Source of the DNA: Clostridiales bacterium
GTDB lineage: Bacteria; Bacillota; Clostridia; Christensenellales; Aristaeellaceae
Reading direction: 5' to 3'
Length of the DNA stretch: 46,638 bases
Assembly (NCBI GenBank): GCA_004555155.1
Contig: SFJH01000026.1
Location: 1 to 46,638, forward strand
Numbering within the stretch: position 1 is the stretch's first letter; every line of letters starts with the position of its first letter. Below, piece by piece: positions 26,232-33,865 of the stretch. The notes beneath the pieces were generated by a model. The model ran no database searches. It saw only the letters and a list, made by a program, of their open reading frames with translations, and was not told the DNA's origin. The translations under genes and the position numbers were made by a program.

Positions 26232-28340
26232 GTGCAGAAGGCCCAGAGCTACGACCTGAGCTATACGCAGAACCGGGAGCTGAGCTGGCTGAAGTTCAAC
26301 GAGCGCGTGCTGGCCGAGGCGGCGGATCAATCGGTGCCGCTGATCGAGCGGCTGCGGTTCGTGTCGATCTTCACCAGCAACCTGGACGAGTTCTTCATGG
26401 TGCGCGTAGGCAGCCTGTTCGACCTGAACATGATCGCGCCCGACGACGCCGAGAACAAGAGCGGCATGACCCCGTCCGAGCAGCTGGACGTGATCTTTCA
26501 CGCGGTGCGCCCGCTGATCGCCCGGCGCGACGAGATCTACCGCGAGCTGACCGGCGAGCTGGCGGACGCCGGCGTGTTCGAGGTGCCCTATGAGGCCCTG
26601 AGCGACAGCCAGCGCGCCTATGTGCACGACTATTACAAGGAGAACATCCGGCCGCTGCTGTCGCCCCAGATCATCGACCGCAGCCATCCCTTCCCGCATC
26701 TGAAGAACAAGGCGCTTTACGCCGCCGCGCTGCTGTCCGCCCGGGGCAAGCTGGTGCTGGGCCTGGTGGACATCCCGAAGTCCGTGCCGCCGATATTGAT
26801 GCTGCCCGGCGGGCAGGTGAAATACGTGCGCACCGAGGCCGTGGTGGCGGCGCACCTGAAGAAGACCTTCAAGATCTACGAGGTGGCGGAGCAGGCGGTG
26901 ATCTCGGTCACCCGCAACGCCGACATCAGCATGGACGAGGAGAAGTTCGACGAGGACAACCCCGATTTCTTAAACTACATGGCCAAGCTGCTGCGCAAGC
27001 GCGAGAAGCTCGCGCCGGTGCGGCTGGAGCTGCAGGGCCACGCGCCCCGGCTGGCCAAGATGCTGGGAGGCAACCTGAAGCTGGACGCGCGGCAGGTCTA
27101 TTCCTGCGAATGCCCGCTGAAGCTGAGCTACGCCTATCTGCTGGACAAGTGCCCGGCGAACATGTATTATCCGCCCTACGCGCCGGTGTATCCCGAATAT
27201 CTGAACCGGGACCAGCCCATCTTCGAGCAGGTGCGCCAGCGCGACGTGCTGCTGTTCTATCCTTATCAGTCCATGCAGCCGTTTCTGGATCTGCTCAAGC
27301 AGAGCGCGTCCGATCCGTCCGTGGTGTCCATCAAGATCACCATCTATCGCCTGGCCCGCAATTCCGCCATCGCCAAGGCCCTCTGCGAAGCCGCCGAGAA
27401 TGGCAAGGAGGTCACGGTCATGATGGAGCTGCGCGCCCGGTTCGACGAGCAGAACAACATCGAATGGTCCCGGGAGATGGAGGAGGCCGGATGCCGCATC
27501 ATCTACGGCCCCGAGGGCATGAAGTGCCACGCCAAGATCTGCCTGATCACCCGCCGCGAGCGCAGCGGCCTGTCCTACGTCACCCAGATCGGCACCGGCA
27601 ACTACAACGAAAAGACCTCCACCCTGTACACCGATTTCTGCATGATGACCGCCGACGCCGCCGTGGCCCAGGATGCGATAGCGTTCTTCGAGAATATGCT
27701 CATCGGCTACCTGTTCGGCGACTACGACCGGATGCTGGTGGCGCCCAACGCCATGAAGGACCGGCTGATGGCGCTGATCGACGGCGAGATCGCCCGGGGC
27801 GAGCAGGGCCGCATCATCATCAAGGCCAACTCCGTCACCGAGCGCGACCTGATCGACAAGCTCAGCGAGGCCTCCTGCGCGGGCGTGAAGATCGACCTGA
27901 TCATCCGCGGCATCTGCTGCATCCTGCCCGGCGTTCCGGGCAAGACCGAGAACATCACCGTCACCAGCATCGTCGGCCGCTTCCTGGAGCACTCCCGCAT
28001 CTACTGCTTCGGCACCGGCGGCGAGCGCAGGCTGTATCTGTCCTCCGCGGACATCATGACCCGCAACCAGACCCGCCGCGTGGAGGTGGCCTGCCCGGTC
28101 AGCAGCCCGGAGCTGAAGGACATGCTCTCGGCGTATCTGGAGCGCATCCTCCAGGACAACACCAAGGCCTGGCGGCTGCAGTCCGACGGAAATTACCTGC
28201 GCGCCCAGCCCGGCGAGGCGGAGCCGCTGAGCGTGCAGAGCTACTACCTCGATCATCCGCTCCAGCTGCAGGCCTCTGCCGCCGTCCGCAAAACCTTCGG
28301 CCAGCGGATGCGCGGCTGGATTCACCCGAAAAAAAGCTGA
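26232..28340 (+). CDS. ppk1: Polyphosphate kinase 1
   Basis: Makes inorganic polyphosphate from ATP at the inner membrane face. The 702-residue length is usual. All four domains are seen: N-terminal helical (YTQNRELSWLKFNERVLAEA), head (about 110-320), and two phospholipase-D-like catalytic domains. The phospho-acceptor His is in MKCHAKICLI, and GTGNYNEKTSTLYTDF, MELRARFDE and RGICC are typical. GTG start with GGGGAGGAA 6-9 nt upstream. No ppx gene is adjacent. Confidence 0.96.
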   Translation: MQKAQSYDLSYTQNRELSWLKFNERVLAEAADQSVPLIERLRFVSIFTSNLDEFFMVRVGSLFDLNMIAPDDAENKSGMTPSEQLDVIFHAVRPLIARRDEIYRELTGELADAGVFEVPYEALSDSQRAYVHDYYKENIRPLLSPQIIDRSHPFPHLKNKALYAAALLSARGKLVLGLVDIPKSVPPILMLPGGQVKYVRTEAVVAAHLKKTFKIYEVAEQAVISVTRNADISMDEEKFDEDNPDFLNYMAKLLRKREKLAPVRLELQGHAPRLAKMLGGNLKLDARQVYSCECPLKLSYAYLLDKCPANMYYPPYAPVYPEYLNRDQPIFEQVRQRDVLLFYPYQSMQPFLDLLKQSASDPSVVSIKITIYRLARNSAIAKALCEAAENGKEVTVMMELRARFDEQNNIEWSREMEEAGCRIIYGPEGMKCHAKICLITRRERSGLSYVTQIGTGNYNEKTSTLYTDFCMMTADAAVAQDAIAFFENMLIGYLFGDYDRMLVAPNAMKDRLMALIDGEIARGEQGRIIIKANSVTERDLIDKLSEASCAGVKIDLIIRGICCILPGVPGKTENITVTSIVGRFLEHSRIYCFGTGGERRLYLSSADIMTRNQTRRVEVACPVSSPELKDMLSAYLERILQDNTKAWRLQSDGNYLRAQPGEAEPLSVQSYYLDHPLQLQASAAVRKTFGQRMRGWIHPKKS

Positions 28341-28344
28341 AATC

Positions 28345-28371
28345 CGCGCCCTGTGCAGTCCACAGGGCGCG
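28345..28371 (+). terminator. Hairpin between ppk1 and trmO
   Basis: Perfect 11-bp stem (28345-28355 with 28361-28371), 5-nt loop, no T tract. It is therefore a weak terminator or an mRNA stabiliser. trmO begins 25 nt later and has no clear promoter, so it probably shares the ppk1 transcript. Confidence 0.5.
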
Positions 28372-28396
28372 CTGCTTCGTTTGGAAAGGAGCTTTC

Positions 28397-29104
28397 ATGG
28401 CAGAACCAAAGCGCAATGAGCGCGCGGATTCGATGGAAATCATCGCCCATATCCGCACCGATTTTCCCACCAAATTCGGCCTGCCCCGGCAGAGCGGACT
28501 GGTGGACGAGCTGCGCGGAACCATCGTGTTCGCGCCGAAGTACCGCGATCCCAACGCGCTGCGGGGCATCGAGGGCTTCTCCCACCTGTGGCTGATCTGG
28601 AAGTTTTCGGAAGCCGTCCGGGACGGCTGGTCGCCCACGGTGCGCCCGCCCCGGCTGGGCGGCAATGTTGCCATGGGCGTGTTCGCCACGCGCTCCCCGT
28701 TCCGGCCGAACCCCATTGGGCTGTCCTGCGTGCGGCTGGAGTCGGTGGAGAGCGATTCGCCCGACGGGCCGGTGCTCCATGTGGCCGGAATCGACCTGAT
28801 GGACGGCACGCCGATCTACGATATCAAGCCCTATCTGACCCACGCGGACTGCCATCCCGAGGCCGCGGACGGCTTCGCCCGGGAGGTGCGCGACTACGCC
28901 CTGGAGGTCGTCTTCCCGGACGAGCTGCTGGCGCAGGTGCCCGCGCCCAAGCGGGCGGCGCTCATCGGCGCGCTGCGGCAGGATCCCCGCCCCGGCTACC
29001 GGCGGGACGACCCGCGCCCCTTCGGCGTGGCCTTCGCCGGCCTGGACGTGCGCTTCACCGTGGAGGGCGGCGTGCTGACGGTGCGGGAAATCGCGAAGGG
29101 GTGA
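28397..29104 (+). CDS. trmO: tRNA N6-threonylcarbamoyladenosine methyltransferase (TsaA/TrmO family)
   Basis: A 235-residue SAM-dependent enzyme that methylates t6A37 in some tRNAs. The beta-barrel TsaA domain (about 12-150) carries FGLPRQSGLV, GFSHLWLIW, GVFATRSPFRPNPIGLS and DLMDGTPIYDIKPYL, all strong family signatures. A smaller C-terminal domain (about 160-235) ends with DVRFTVEGGVLTVREI. GAAAGGAG precedes the start. Confidence 0.94.
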   Translation: MAEPKRNERADSMEIIAHIRTDFPTKFGLPRQSGLVDELRGTIVFAPKYRDPNALRGIEGFSHLWLIWKFSEAVRDGWSPTVRPPRLGGNVAMGVFATRSPFRPNPIGLSCVRLESVESDSPDGPVLHVAGIDLMDGTPIYDIKPYLTHADCHPEAADGFAREVRDYALEVVFPDELLAQVPAPKRAALIGALRQDPRPGYRRDDPRPFGVAFAGLDVRFTVEGGVLTVREIAKG

Positions 29105-29147
29105 TGGGAAATCCTCCGATTTCTGTCCAAAAAAGAAAACCGCCTCA

Positions 29148-29176
29148 TTGCGGCGGCGCGCGGAATCTGCTATGCT
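29148..29176 (+). promoter_or_regulatory. Promoter of the alkyltransferase-like gene
   Basis: TTGCGG (29148-29153), 17-bp spacer, TATGCT (29171-29176). Confidence 0.55.
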
Positions 29177-29196
29177 GTTGTCCGGAGGTGAAAACC

Positions 29197-29682
29197 ATGG
29201 CCCATGAGGAGCGCAAGGACTTCAACGCCATGCTGCGCGACGGCAAGGACATGCCGAAGACGCAGCTCGTGACCGACCCGGCCGCCATCGCGAAGTACGG
29301 CGGCAGCCGGATGTACTTCGCCCCGCCCATCGACTATGACCGCGCCATGCGGCAGGCGCCGCCGGGCCGGCTGACCACGGTGGGCGAGATCCGCGCGCTG
29401 TTCGCCCGGCAGAACGGCGCGGACTTCACCGAGCCCATCACCGCCGGCGTGTTCGTGTCCATCGCGGCCTGGGCCTGCGCCCAGCGCGGCGACGACTCCA
29501 CGCCCTGGTGGCGCACGCTGAAGGCGGGCGGCGAGCTGAATCCCAAATATCCCGGCGGCGTGGACGAGCAGCGAAGGCGGCTGGAGGCCGAGGGCCACGC
29601 CGTGATCGTCCGGGGCCGGAAGAATCTCAAGTACTATGTCAAGGACTTCGAACAGTCGCTGTTTCCCCTGGAATTTCTCTGA
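29197..29682 (+). CDS. MGMT-family / alkyltransferase-like DNA-binding protein without active Cys
   Basis: A 161-residue protein related to the DNA-binding domain of O6-alkylguanine-DNA alkyltransferase. The segments RLTTVGEIRALFA, TPWWRTLKAGGEL and QRRRLEAEGHAVI match the helix-turn-helix and wing of that fold. The PCHRV-type acceptor Cys motif is replaced by PWWRTL, and the only Cys (AWACAQR) lies elsewhere. Like known alkyltransferase-like proteins, it may flag damaged bases rather than repair them. GGAGGTG lies 7 nt upstream of the start. It has its own promoter. Confidence 0.75.
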   Translation: MAHEERKDFNAMLRDGKDMPKTQLVTDPAAIAKYGGSRMYFAPPIDYDRAMRQAPPGRLTTVGEIRALFARQNGADFTEPITAGVFVSIAAWACAQRGDDSTPWWRTLKAGGELNPKYPGGVDEQRRRLEAEGHAVIVRGRKNLKYYVKDFEQSLFPLEFL

Positions 29683-29692
29683 GAAAAAGCGA

Positions 29693-29722
29693 AGCGCCCT
29701 CTGTACAAAAGCAGAGGGCGCT
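29693..29722. terminator. Bidirectional hairpin between convergent genes
   Basis: Perfect 11-bp stem (29693-29703 with 29712-29722) and 8-nt loop, 10 nt after one stop codon and 14 nt before the other. The minus side has a TTTTT run a few bases after the stem; the plus side has CGTCTTTG. Confidence 0.75.
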
Positions 29723-29736
29723 CGTCTTTGCGCAGA

Positions 29737-30573
29737 TTACCGCAGCCAGAAGAAGATCAGCACCAGCGCACCCAGCGCGATGCGGTACCAGCCGAAGACC
29801 TTGAAGTCGTGCTTCTTGATGTAGTCCATCAGGAACTTGATCACCACGATGGACACCACGAAGGCCACCGCCATGCTCAGCAGCAGGATGACCAGCTCCA
29901 TGCCGGTAAACGCCAGGCCGTACTTCACCAGCTTCAGCAGGCTGGCGCCGAACATCACCGGGATGGCCAGGAAGAACGTGAACTCCGCCGCCACCTTTCG
30001 GGAGACGCCCAGCAGCAGCGCGCCGACGATGGTCGCGCCGGAGCGGGACGTGCCGGGGAAGATCGCCGCGATCACCTGGAACACGCCGATGAGCAGCGCG
30101 GTTGTGTAGTCCAGGCGGGAAAGCGAGCGGATGCGGGGCTTCTTGCCCTTGTGCAGCGTCTCGATGACGATGAACGCCACGCCGAACACGATCAGCGCGA
30201 TGGCCACGCATACGTAATTATAGAACAGCCGCTCGAAGACCTCGTCGAACAGCAGGCCGATCACCGCTGCGGGCACGCAGGCGATCAGGATCTTGATCCA
30301 CAGCGTGATGATGGGCATCTTCACGCAGGGCTTGCCGGTCTGGGCGTTCCGGCCGAAGGGCCAGATTTTGCCCCAGTAGAGCACCACCACCGCCAGGATC
30401 GCGCCCAGCTGGACGACCACCTCGAACATCGAATAGAAGTTTTCGGAAACGCCGGTGAAGGGGATGAGCTCGTTGAGCAGGATCATGTGGCCGGTGCTGC
30501 TGATGGGCAGCCATTCGGTCACGCCCTCCACGATGCCGAACAGCACTGCCTTGAGCAGCTCGAAAATCTGCAT
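29737..30573 (-). CDS. uppP: Undecaprenyl-diphosphatase UppP/BacA
   Basis: Recycles the lipid carrier of wall synthesis by removing a phosphate from undecaprenyl diphosphate in the membrane; overproduction gives bacitracin resistance. The 278-residue protein has about eight membrane segments and the catalytic motifs GIVEGVTEWLPISSTGH (Glu-rich motif 1) and PGTSRSGATI (motif 2). The start at 30573 has AAGGGGGA upstream and matches the family's MQIFELLKAVLFG opening; a longer open frame to 30735 crosses the promoter. Confidence 0.96.
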   Translation of the reverse strand: MQIFELLKAVLFGIVEGVTEWLPISSTGHMILLNELIPFTGVSENFYSMFEVVVQLGAILAVVVLYWGKIWPFGRNAQTGKPCVKMPIITLWIKILIACVPAAVIGLLFDEVFERLFYNYVCVAIALIVFGVAFIVIETLHKGKKPRIRSLSRLDYTTALLIGVFQVIAAIFPGTSRSGATIVGALLLGVSRKVAAEFTFFLAIPVMFGASLLKLVKYGLAFTGMELVILLLSMAVAFVVSIVVIKFLMDYIKKHDFKVFGWYRIALGALVLIFFWLR

Positions 30574-30642
30574 GGGTCTTTCCCCCTTTGGAAATCGGCT
30601 CGCTCCAGAGTATGAAGCCGCGCCGGATTGAAGAACAACACC

Positions 30643-30672
30643 ATTATACCACAAATCCATTGACAAGCGCAA
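30643..30672 (-). promoter_or_regulatory. uppP promoter, back to back with the rsgA promoter
   Basis: Minus strand: TTGCGC (30667-30672), 18-bp spacer, TATAAT (30643-30648) with an extended TGG. Its -35 region interleaves with that of the divergent rsgA promoter, so the two probably compete for polymerase. Confidence 0.75.
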
Positions 30673-30689
30673 TTCAGATGTGTTAAAAT
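30660..30689 (+). promoter_or_regulatory. Promoter of the rsgA leader transcript
   Basis: Perfect TTGACA (30660-30665), 18-bp spacer, TAAAAT (30684-30689). Transcription would begin near 30696, about 300 nt before rsgA. Confidence 0.8.
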
Positions 30690-30721
30690 ACATCATCACG
30701 GTTTGAAAGGAGATGGGTTTG

Positions 30722-30751
30722 ATGACGGCTTGCAAGGTGATTGTGAGCTAA
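30722..30751 (+). CDS. Candidate 9-residue leader peptide
   Basis: ATG with AAAGGAG (30706-30712) 9 nt upstream encodes MTACKVIVS and a stop. It sits at the start of the long leader, 100 nt before an intrinsic terminator. The ribosome site is as good as that of any gene here, but no amino-acid bias points to a sensed substrate. Speculative. Confidence 0.35.
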   Translation: MTACKVIVS

Positions 30752-30849
30752 AATCAAATACGGCGAAGCGATCTGTTGACAGAAGGGGGCTTGCAGGCCC
30801 TTTGGTCGCCATGCCATCCATCCAACCTTTCGTGAAGACTGAACGGCGC

Positions 30850-30902
30850 GCGCCGCGCGAACCCAGCCGGATTGAACGGCTGTGTTTGCGCGGCGCTTTT
30901 TT
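30850..30902 (+). terminator. Intrinsic terminator inside the rsgA leader
   Basis: Arms 30850-30862 and 30884-30896 pair over 13 bp with one mismatch. A second small stem (AGCCG/CGGCT, 30865-30869 with 30877-30881) lies in the loop, and six T follow. Because it lies between the promoter and rsgA, it should cut off most transcripts unless read-through is controlled. Confidence 0.8.
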
Positions 30903-30930
30903 GCGCCCGAATCGAAAGGAGTGCTGCAAA

Positions 30931-31035
30931 ATGACGGACAGAATTTTGCTTCGGAGCTTTGAACCCAACGACTGCGCAATGAGGAGAAATGAAATTCATG
31001 AATATCGAAAACTATCGCATCCCGGACCTGAATGA
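30931..31035 (+). CDS. Candidate 34-residue small ORF overlapping the rsgA start
   Basis: ATG with AAAGGAG (30915-30921) 9 nt upstream encodes MTDRILLRSFEPNDCAMRR... and ends 38 nt inside rsgA in another frame. Ribosomes finishing here could influence initiation at rsgA. I do not recognise the peptide. The good ribosome site is the only support. Confidence 0.35.
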   Translation: MTDRILLRSFEPNDCAMRRNEIHEYRKLSHPGPE

Positions 31036-32017
31036 CCCCTGCTGCATCGCCGCCCGCGTCACCGCCGTGCACCGCGACCGGTTTGAGATCGTCACCCGCC
31101 GCGGCCCCGGCCACGCGCAGATGAAGCGCGGCCTGCGCGCGGACGAGATGCCCACCGTGGGCGACCTGATCCGCGTGGAGTACAATCCCGCCGGCGACAG
31201 TCAGGCCGTGGAGATCCTGCCCCGGCGCACGCTGTTCGCCCGGCAGGACACCTGGCACGGCGAGCGGCAGCTGGTGGCCGCGAACGTGGACCTGGCGTTC
31301 ATCGTCACCTCGCTGAACGCCGACTTCAACCCCCGCCGCCTGGAGCGCTATCTGGCCCTGGCCCGGGAGAGCGGCGCGCAGCCGGCCTTCCTGCTGACCA
31401 AGCGGGATCTGGCGGATGACCTCGCCGCCGAGATCGCCGTCGCCCAGGTGCTGAATCTGGCGCCGGACTGCCCCGCGCTGGCCGTCAGCGTCCGCACCGG
31501 TCAGGGCATGGACGCGCTGCGGGCGCTGCTCACGCCGGGCACCATCGCCGTGCTGCTGGGCTCCTCCGGCGTGGGCAAGTCCAGCCTGGTCAACGCGCTG
31601 ATGGGCGCGGAGGTCATGGACACCGGCGAGATTCGCGCCGACGACGACAAGGGCCGCCACACCACCGTCCACCGCCAGATGCTCGAGCTGGCCTGCGGCG
31701 CGCTGCTGATCGACACCCCCGGCATGCGGGAGCTGGCCATGTGGGATTCCGTGGACGGCGTGGAGGACGTGTTCGCCGAGGTGGCCGAGGCCGCGCAGCG
31801 CTGCCGCTTCCGCGACTGCACCCACACCCACGAGCCCGGCTGCGCTGTCCGCGCCGGACTGGAGAGCGGCGCGCTGGACCCCGGCCGCGTGGAGAACTAT
31901 CTGAAGCTGCACGACGAGGCCGACCGAACCGCCGCCCTGGCCCGCAAGCGCGAGCGCAGCAAGGAGATCAGCAAATTCTCCCGCGAGATGAAGAAGTCGG
32001 GAAAGATCCGCAAATGA
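30998..32017 (+). CDS. rsgA: Ribosome small-subunit-dependent GTPase A
   Basis: A late 30S assembly GTPase of 339 residues. OB-fold domain (about 20-85), then a circularly permuted GTPase: G4 LLTKRD comes before G1 GSSGVGKSS (about 187-195), switch GRHTTVHRQM and G3 DTPGM. The C-terminal zinc finger uses CRFRDCTHTHEPGC, and a basic tail ends KSGKIRK. The start at 30998 has AGGAG 11 nt upstream; the ATG at 30989 is too close to it. The stop codon is the entry point of a tandem-repeat array. A long leader with a terminator precedes the gene. Confidence 0.95.
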   Translation: MNIENYRIPDLNDPCCIAARVTAVHRDRFEIVTRRGPGHAQMKRGLRADEMPTVGDLIRVEYNPAGDSQAVEILPRRTLFARQDTWHGERQLVAANVDLAFIVTSLNADFNPRRLERYLALARESGAQPAFLLTKRDLADDLAAEIAVAQVLNLAPDCPALAVSVRTGQGMDALRALLTPGTIAVLLGSSGVGKSSLVNALMGAEVMDTGEIRADDDKGRHTTVHRQMLELACGALLIDTPGMRELAMWDSVDGVEDVFAEVAEAAQRCRFRDCTHTHEPGCAVRAGLESGALDPGRVENYLKLHDEADRTAALARKRERSKEISKFSREMKKSGKIRK

Positions 32018-32440
32018 GCGCTGCGGCCCGCGCCTGCCCGCAGAGTCGATCTGCGCTCTGCACGCCGCGGCCACGCTTGCCCGCAGAACCGATCTGTGTC
32101 CTGCACGCAGCGGCCCACGCCTGTCCGCAGAACCGATCTGCGCCCTGTGCGCCACAGCCCGCGAACCGTCCTCAGAGCCTATCTGCGTCCTGCACGCAGC
32201 GGCCCACGCCTGTCCGCAGAACCGATCTGCGCCCTGTGCGCCACAGCCCGCGCTTACCCGCAGAGCCGATCTGCCCCCTATGCACAGCAGACCACGCCTG
32301 CCCGCAGAGCCGATCTACACCCTGCACGCCGCGGCCCGCGCCTGCCCGCAGAGCCGATCTGCGCCTGCGCGCAGCCGTTTGCGAACAGTTCGCAGAGCCG
32401 ATCTGTGCCCTACACGCCGCGGCCCGCGCCTTCCGTCGGG
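32005..32440 (+). repeat. Tandem array of ten 44-bp units immediately 3' of rsgA
   Basis: Units begin at 32005, 32048, 32091, 32135, 32180, 32224, 32268, 32312, 32356 and 32400 (43-45 bp each). The typical unit start is GATCTGCGCCCTG and the end is CCCGCAGAGCC. The first unit overlaps the last codons and stop of rsgA (GATCCGCAAATGA). Across each junction CGCAGA and TCTGCG pair around a 5-nt loop, so transcripts carry a row of small hairpins. Units 3-4 and 5-6 are near copies, showing block duplication. 44 is not a multiple of three, so the array is not coding. Confidence 0.93.
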
Positions 32441-32494
32441 CATCCGCGGCGAATCCCGGAGAACACAATCCTCGGAATCAAGGAGGTCATCATC

Positions 32495-33070
32495 ATGAAC
32501 GAGCGCATCTATCGCCTTGAAACGCCCGCCGACTACGCCGCCGCCGAGTTGCTGACCCGCGCGGCCTTCTGGAACGTGTACAAGCCCGGCTGCGACGAGC
32601 ACTACATCCTGCACAGCCTGCGCGGCGACCCGGATGCGATGGAATCGCTGAACCTGGTCTGCGAGCAGGGCGGCCGGCTGATCGGCCACATCTTTTACAC
32701 CCGCGCCCGGATTGTCGATGCATCCGGCGCGGCGCATTCCGTGCTGGCCTTCGGGCCGATCAGCGTCCGTCCGGACGCGCAGCGCACCGGCGTCGGCAGC
32801 GAACTGATCCGGCGGTCGCTGGCGCTGGCCGGGGCGACGGACTTCGGCGGCGTGGTCATCACGGGCAATCCGGCCTACTACGGCCGCTTCGGCTTCCGCC
32901 CCGCCTCGGACTTCGGCATCGTCATGCACGACGGCAGCTCCTTCCCCGAGCTGATGGCGCTGGAGCTGCGCCCCGACGGGCTGGCGTCCGGGCGGATGCA
33001 CTTTTCGCCCCGGTTCTTCGACGTCCCCGCCGACGGGCTGGAGGCGTTCGACGCATCGTTTCGAAGCTGA
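32495..33070 (+). CDS. GNAT N-acetyltransferase, YhbS-like
   Basis: A 191-residue acetyl-CoA-dependent acetyltransferase. Motif A lies at about 90-110: FGPISVRPDAQRTGVGSELI, with the R-T-G-V-G loop that holds the pyrophosphate. YYGRFGFRPAS follows, as in the YhbS group, and the C-terminal GLASGRMHFSPRFF is typical. The substrate is unknown. AGGAGG lies 8 nt upstream of the start. It begins 55 nt after the rsgA repeat array and may be co-transcribed with rsgA. Confidence 0.92.
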   Translation: MNERIYRLETPADYAAAELLTRAAFWNVYKPGCDEHYILHSLRGDPDAMESLNLVCEQGGRLIGHIFYTRARIVDASGAAHSVLAFGPISVRPDAQRTGVGSELIRRSLALAGATDFGGVVITGNPAYYGRFGFRPASDFGIVMHDGSSFPELMALELRPDGLASGRMHFSPRFFDVPADGLEAFDASFRS

Positions 33071-33071
33071 A

Positions 33072-33151
33072 CCTCCGGCGCGCAAGACCGGAGGCTGAAT
33101 GCAGAGAGAAACACGCGAGAAATTTCAAAATCGCTCGCGTGTTTCTCTCTG
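33072..33151 (+). terminator. Two hairpins after the YhbS-like gene
   Basis: A 7-bp stem (33072-33078 with 33088-33094) is followed by a perfect 18-bp stem (33102-33119 with 33134-33151) with a 14-nt loop. No T tract follows. The stems mark the end of a GC-rich gene block and the start of an AT-richer one. Confidence 0.6.
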
Positions 33152-33273
33152 ACGATGGCAATCATTACATTTTCCGGCCGGGCATGCTCTTTGCCGCGCC
33201 GCCGGAGCGGCTGTCCCCTGTGGACTTGCCGCACGCAAACGGTTTGCCTGCCAGTCTGATCAAAGAAGAATGA
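33151..33273 (+). other. Possible gene remnant (40 codons, no start)
   Basis: An open frame beginning DDGNHYIFRPGMLFAAPP and ending IKEE-stop reads like the C-terminal end of a lost protein. It has no start codon or ribosome site. Chance is possible. The remaining bases to 33287 contain only the ribosome site of the next gene. Confidence 0.2.
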
Positions 33274-33287
33274 ATCGAGGAGATCAT

Positions 33288-33806
33288 ATGATGATCAACA
33301 CAAGCAGATTGCACATTCGGCATTTATGTGCAGAGGATTGGATTGAGATAAAAGAGATTTTTTCCGACTTTCGCCAATCCAGCTATGCCATGTATGACGC
33401 GCCGCTGCCAACCGAAGAGGTTGAAATACAGGAACTTACAAGGAGATTTGCCGCCAGTAATCTGTTTTTTTCGGTAGATTTGAAGAATAAGATGATCGGT
33501 TATCTTTGTTTCCATGCGGAAAACGGCAGATATGATTTAGGGTATTGTTTCCATTCGGCTCATCACGGAAACGGATATGCTTATGAAAGCGCCCATGCGC
33601 TGATTCAGTATTTCGCCCAGGAATACAATGCAAGGGTTTTCACAGCCGGAACAGCCATTGACAACACTCCTTCCTGCAATCTGCTGAAGAAATTGGGCTT
33701 TATTTGCGTTTCGACGGAAACCGTATCTTTCAATGCAGATTTTTCATTCACAGGCGGCAACTTCGTTCTGGATTTGGAGCGACTGAATCCATGTGTAGGA
33801 GGTTAA
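33288..33806 (+). CDS. GNAT acetyltransferase, RimJ/RimL-like, AT-rich
   Basis: A 172-residue protein with the RimJ-type pattern: TSRLHIRHLCAEDW at the start, DLGYCFHSAHHGNGYAYESA as acetyl-CoA motif A (HHGNGYA), and NTPSCNLLKKLGFICV near the end. Such enzymes acetylate protein N-termini, polyamines or antibiotics. Start ATG with CGAGGAGA upstream; the ATG 3 nt later is equally possible. Base composition is clearly more AT-rich than the neighbours, suggesting recent acquisition. Confidence 0.88.
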   Translation: MMINTSRLHIRHLCAEDWIEIKEIFSDFRQSSYAMYDAPLPTEEVEIQELTRRFAASNLFFSVDLKNKMIGYLCFHAENGRYDLGYCFHSAHHGNGYAYESAHALIQYFAQEYNARVFTAGTAIDNTPSCNLLKKLGFICVSTETVSFNADFSFTGGNFVLDLERLNPCVGG

Positions 33807-33865
33807 GAGGCGTCCGCATCCATAAAAGATGCCGATGAATGGAGAATGCTCGCTTCGAAGCTGTG

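Noticed and set aside
30696..30900. T-box or other known riboswitch in the rsgA leader
   Set aside because: No T-box sequence (AGGGTGG...ACCGCG) or other recognisable aptamer core was found; only a terminator and small ORFs are supported.
32005..32440. CRISPR array
   Set aside because: The units are degenerate tandem copies with no constant-repeat/unique-spacer structure, and no cas gene is nearby.
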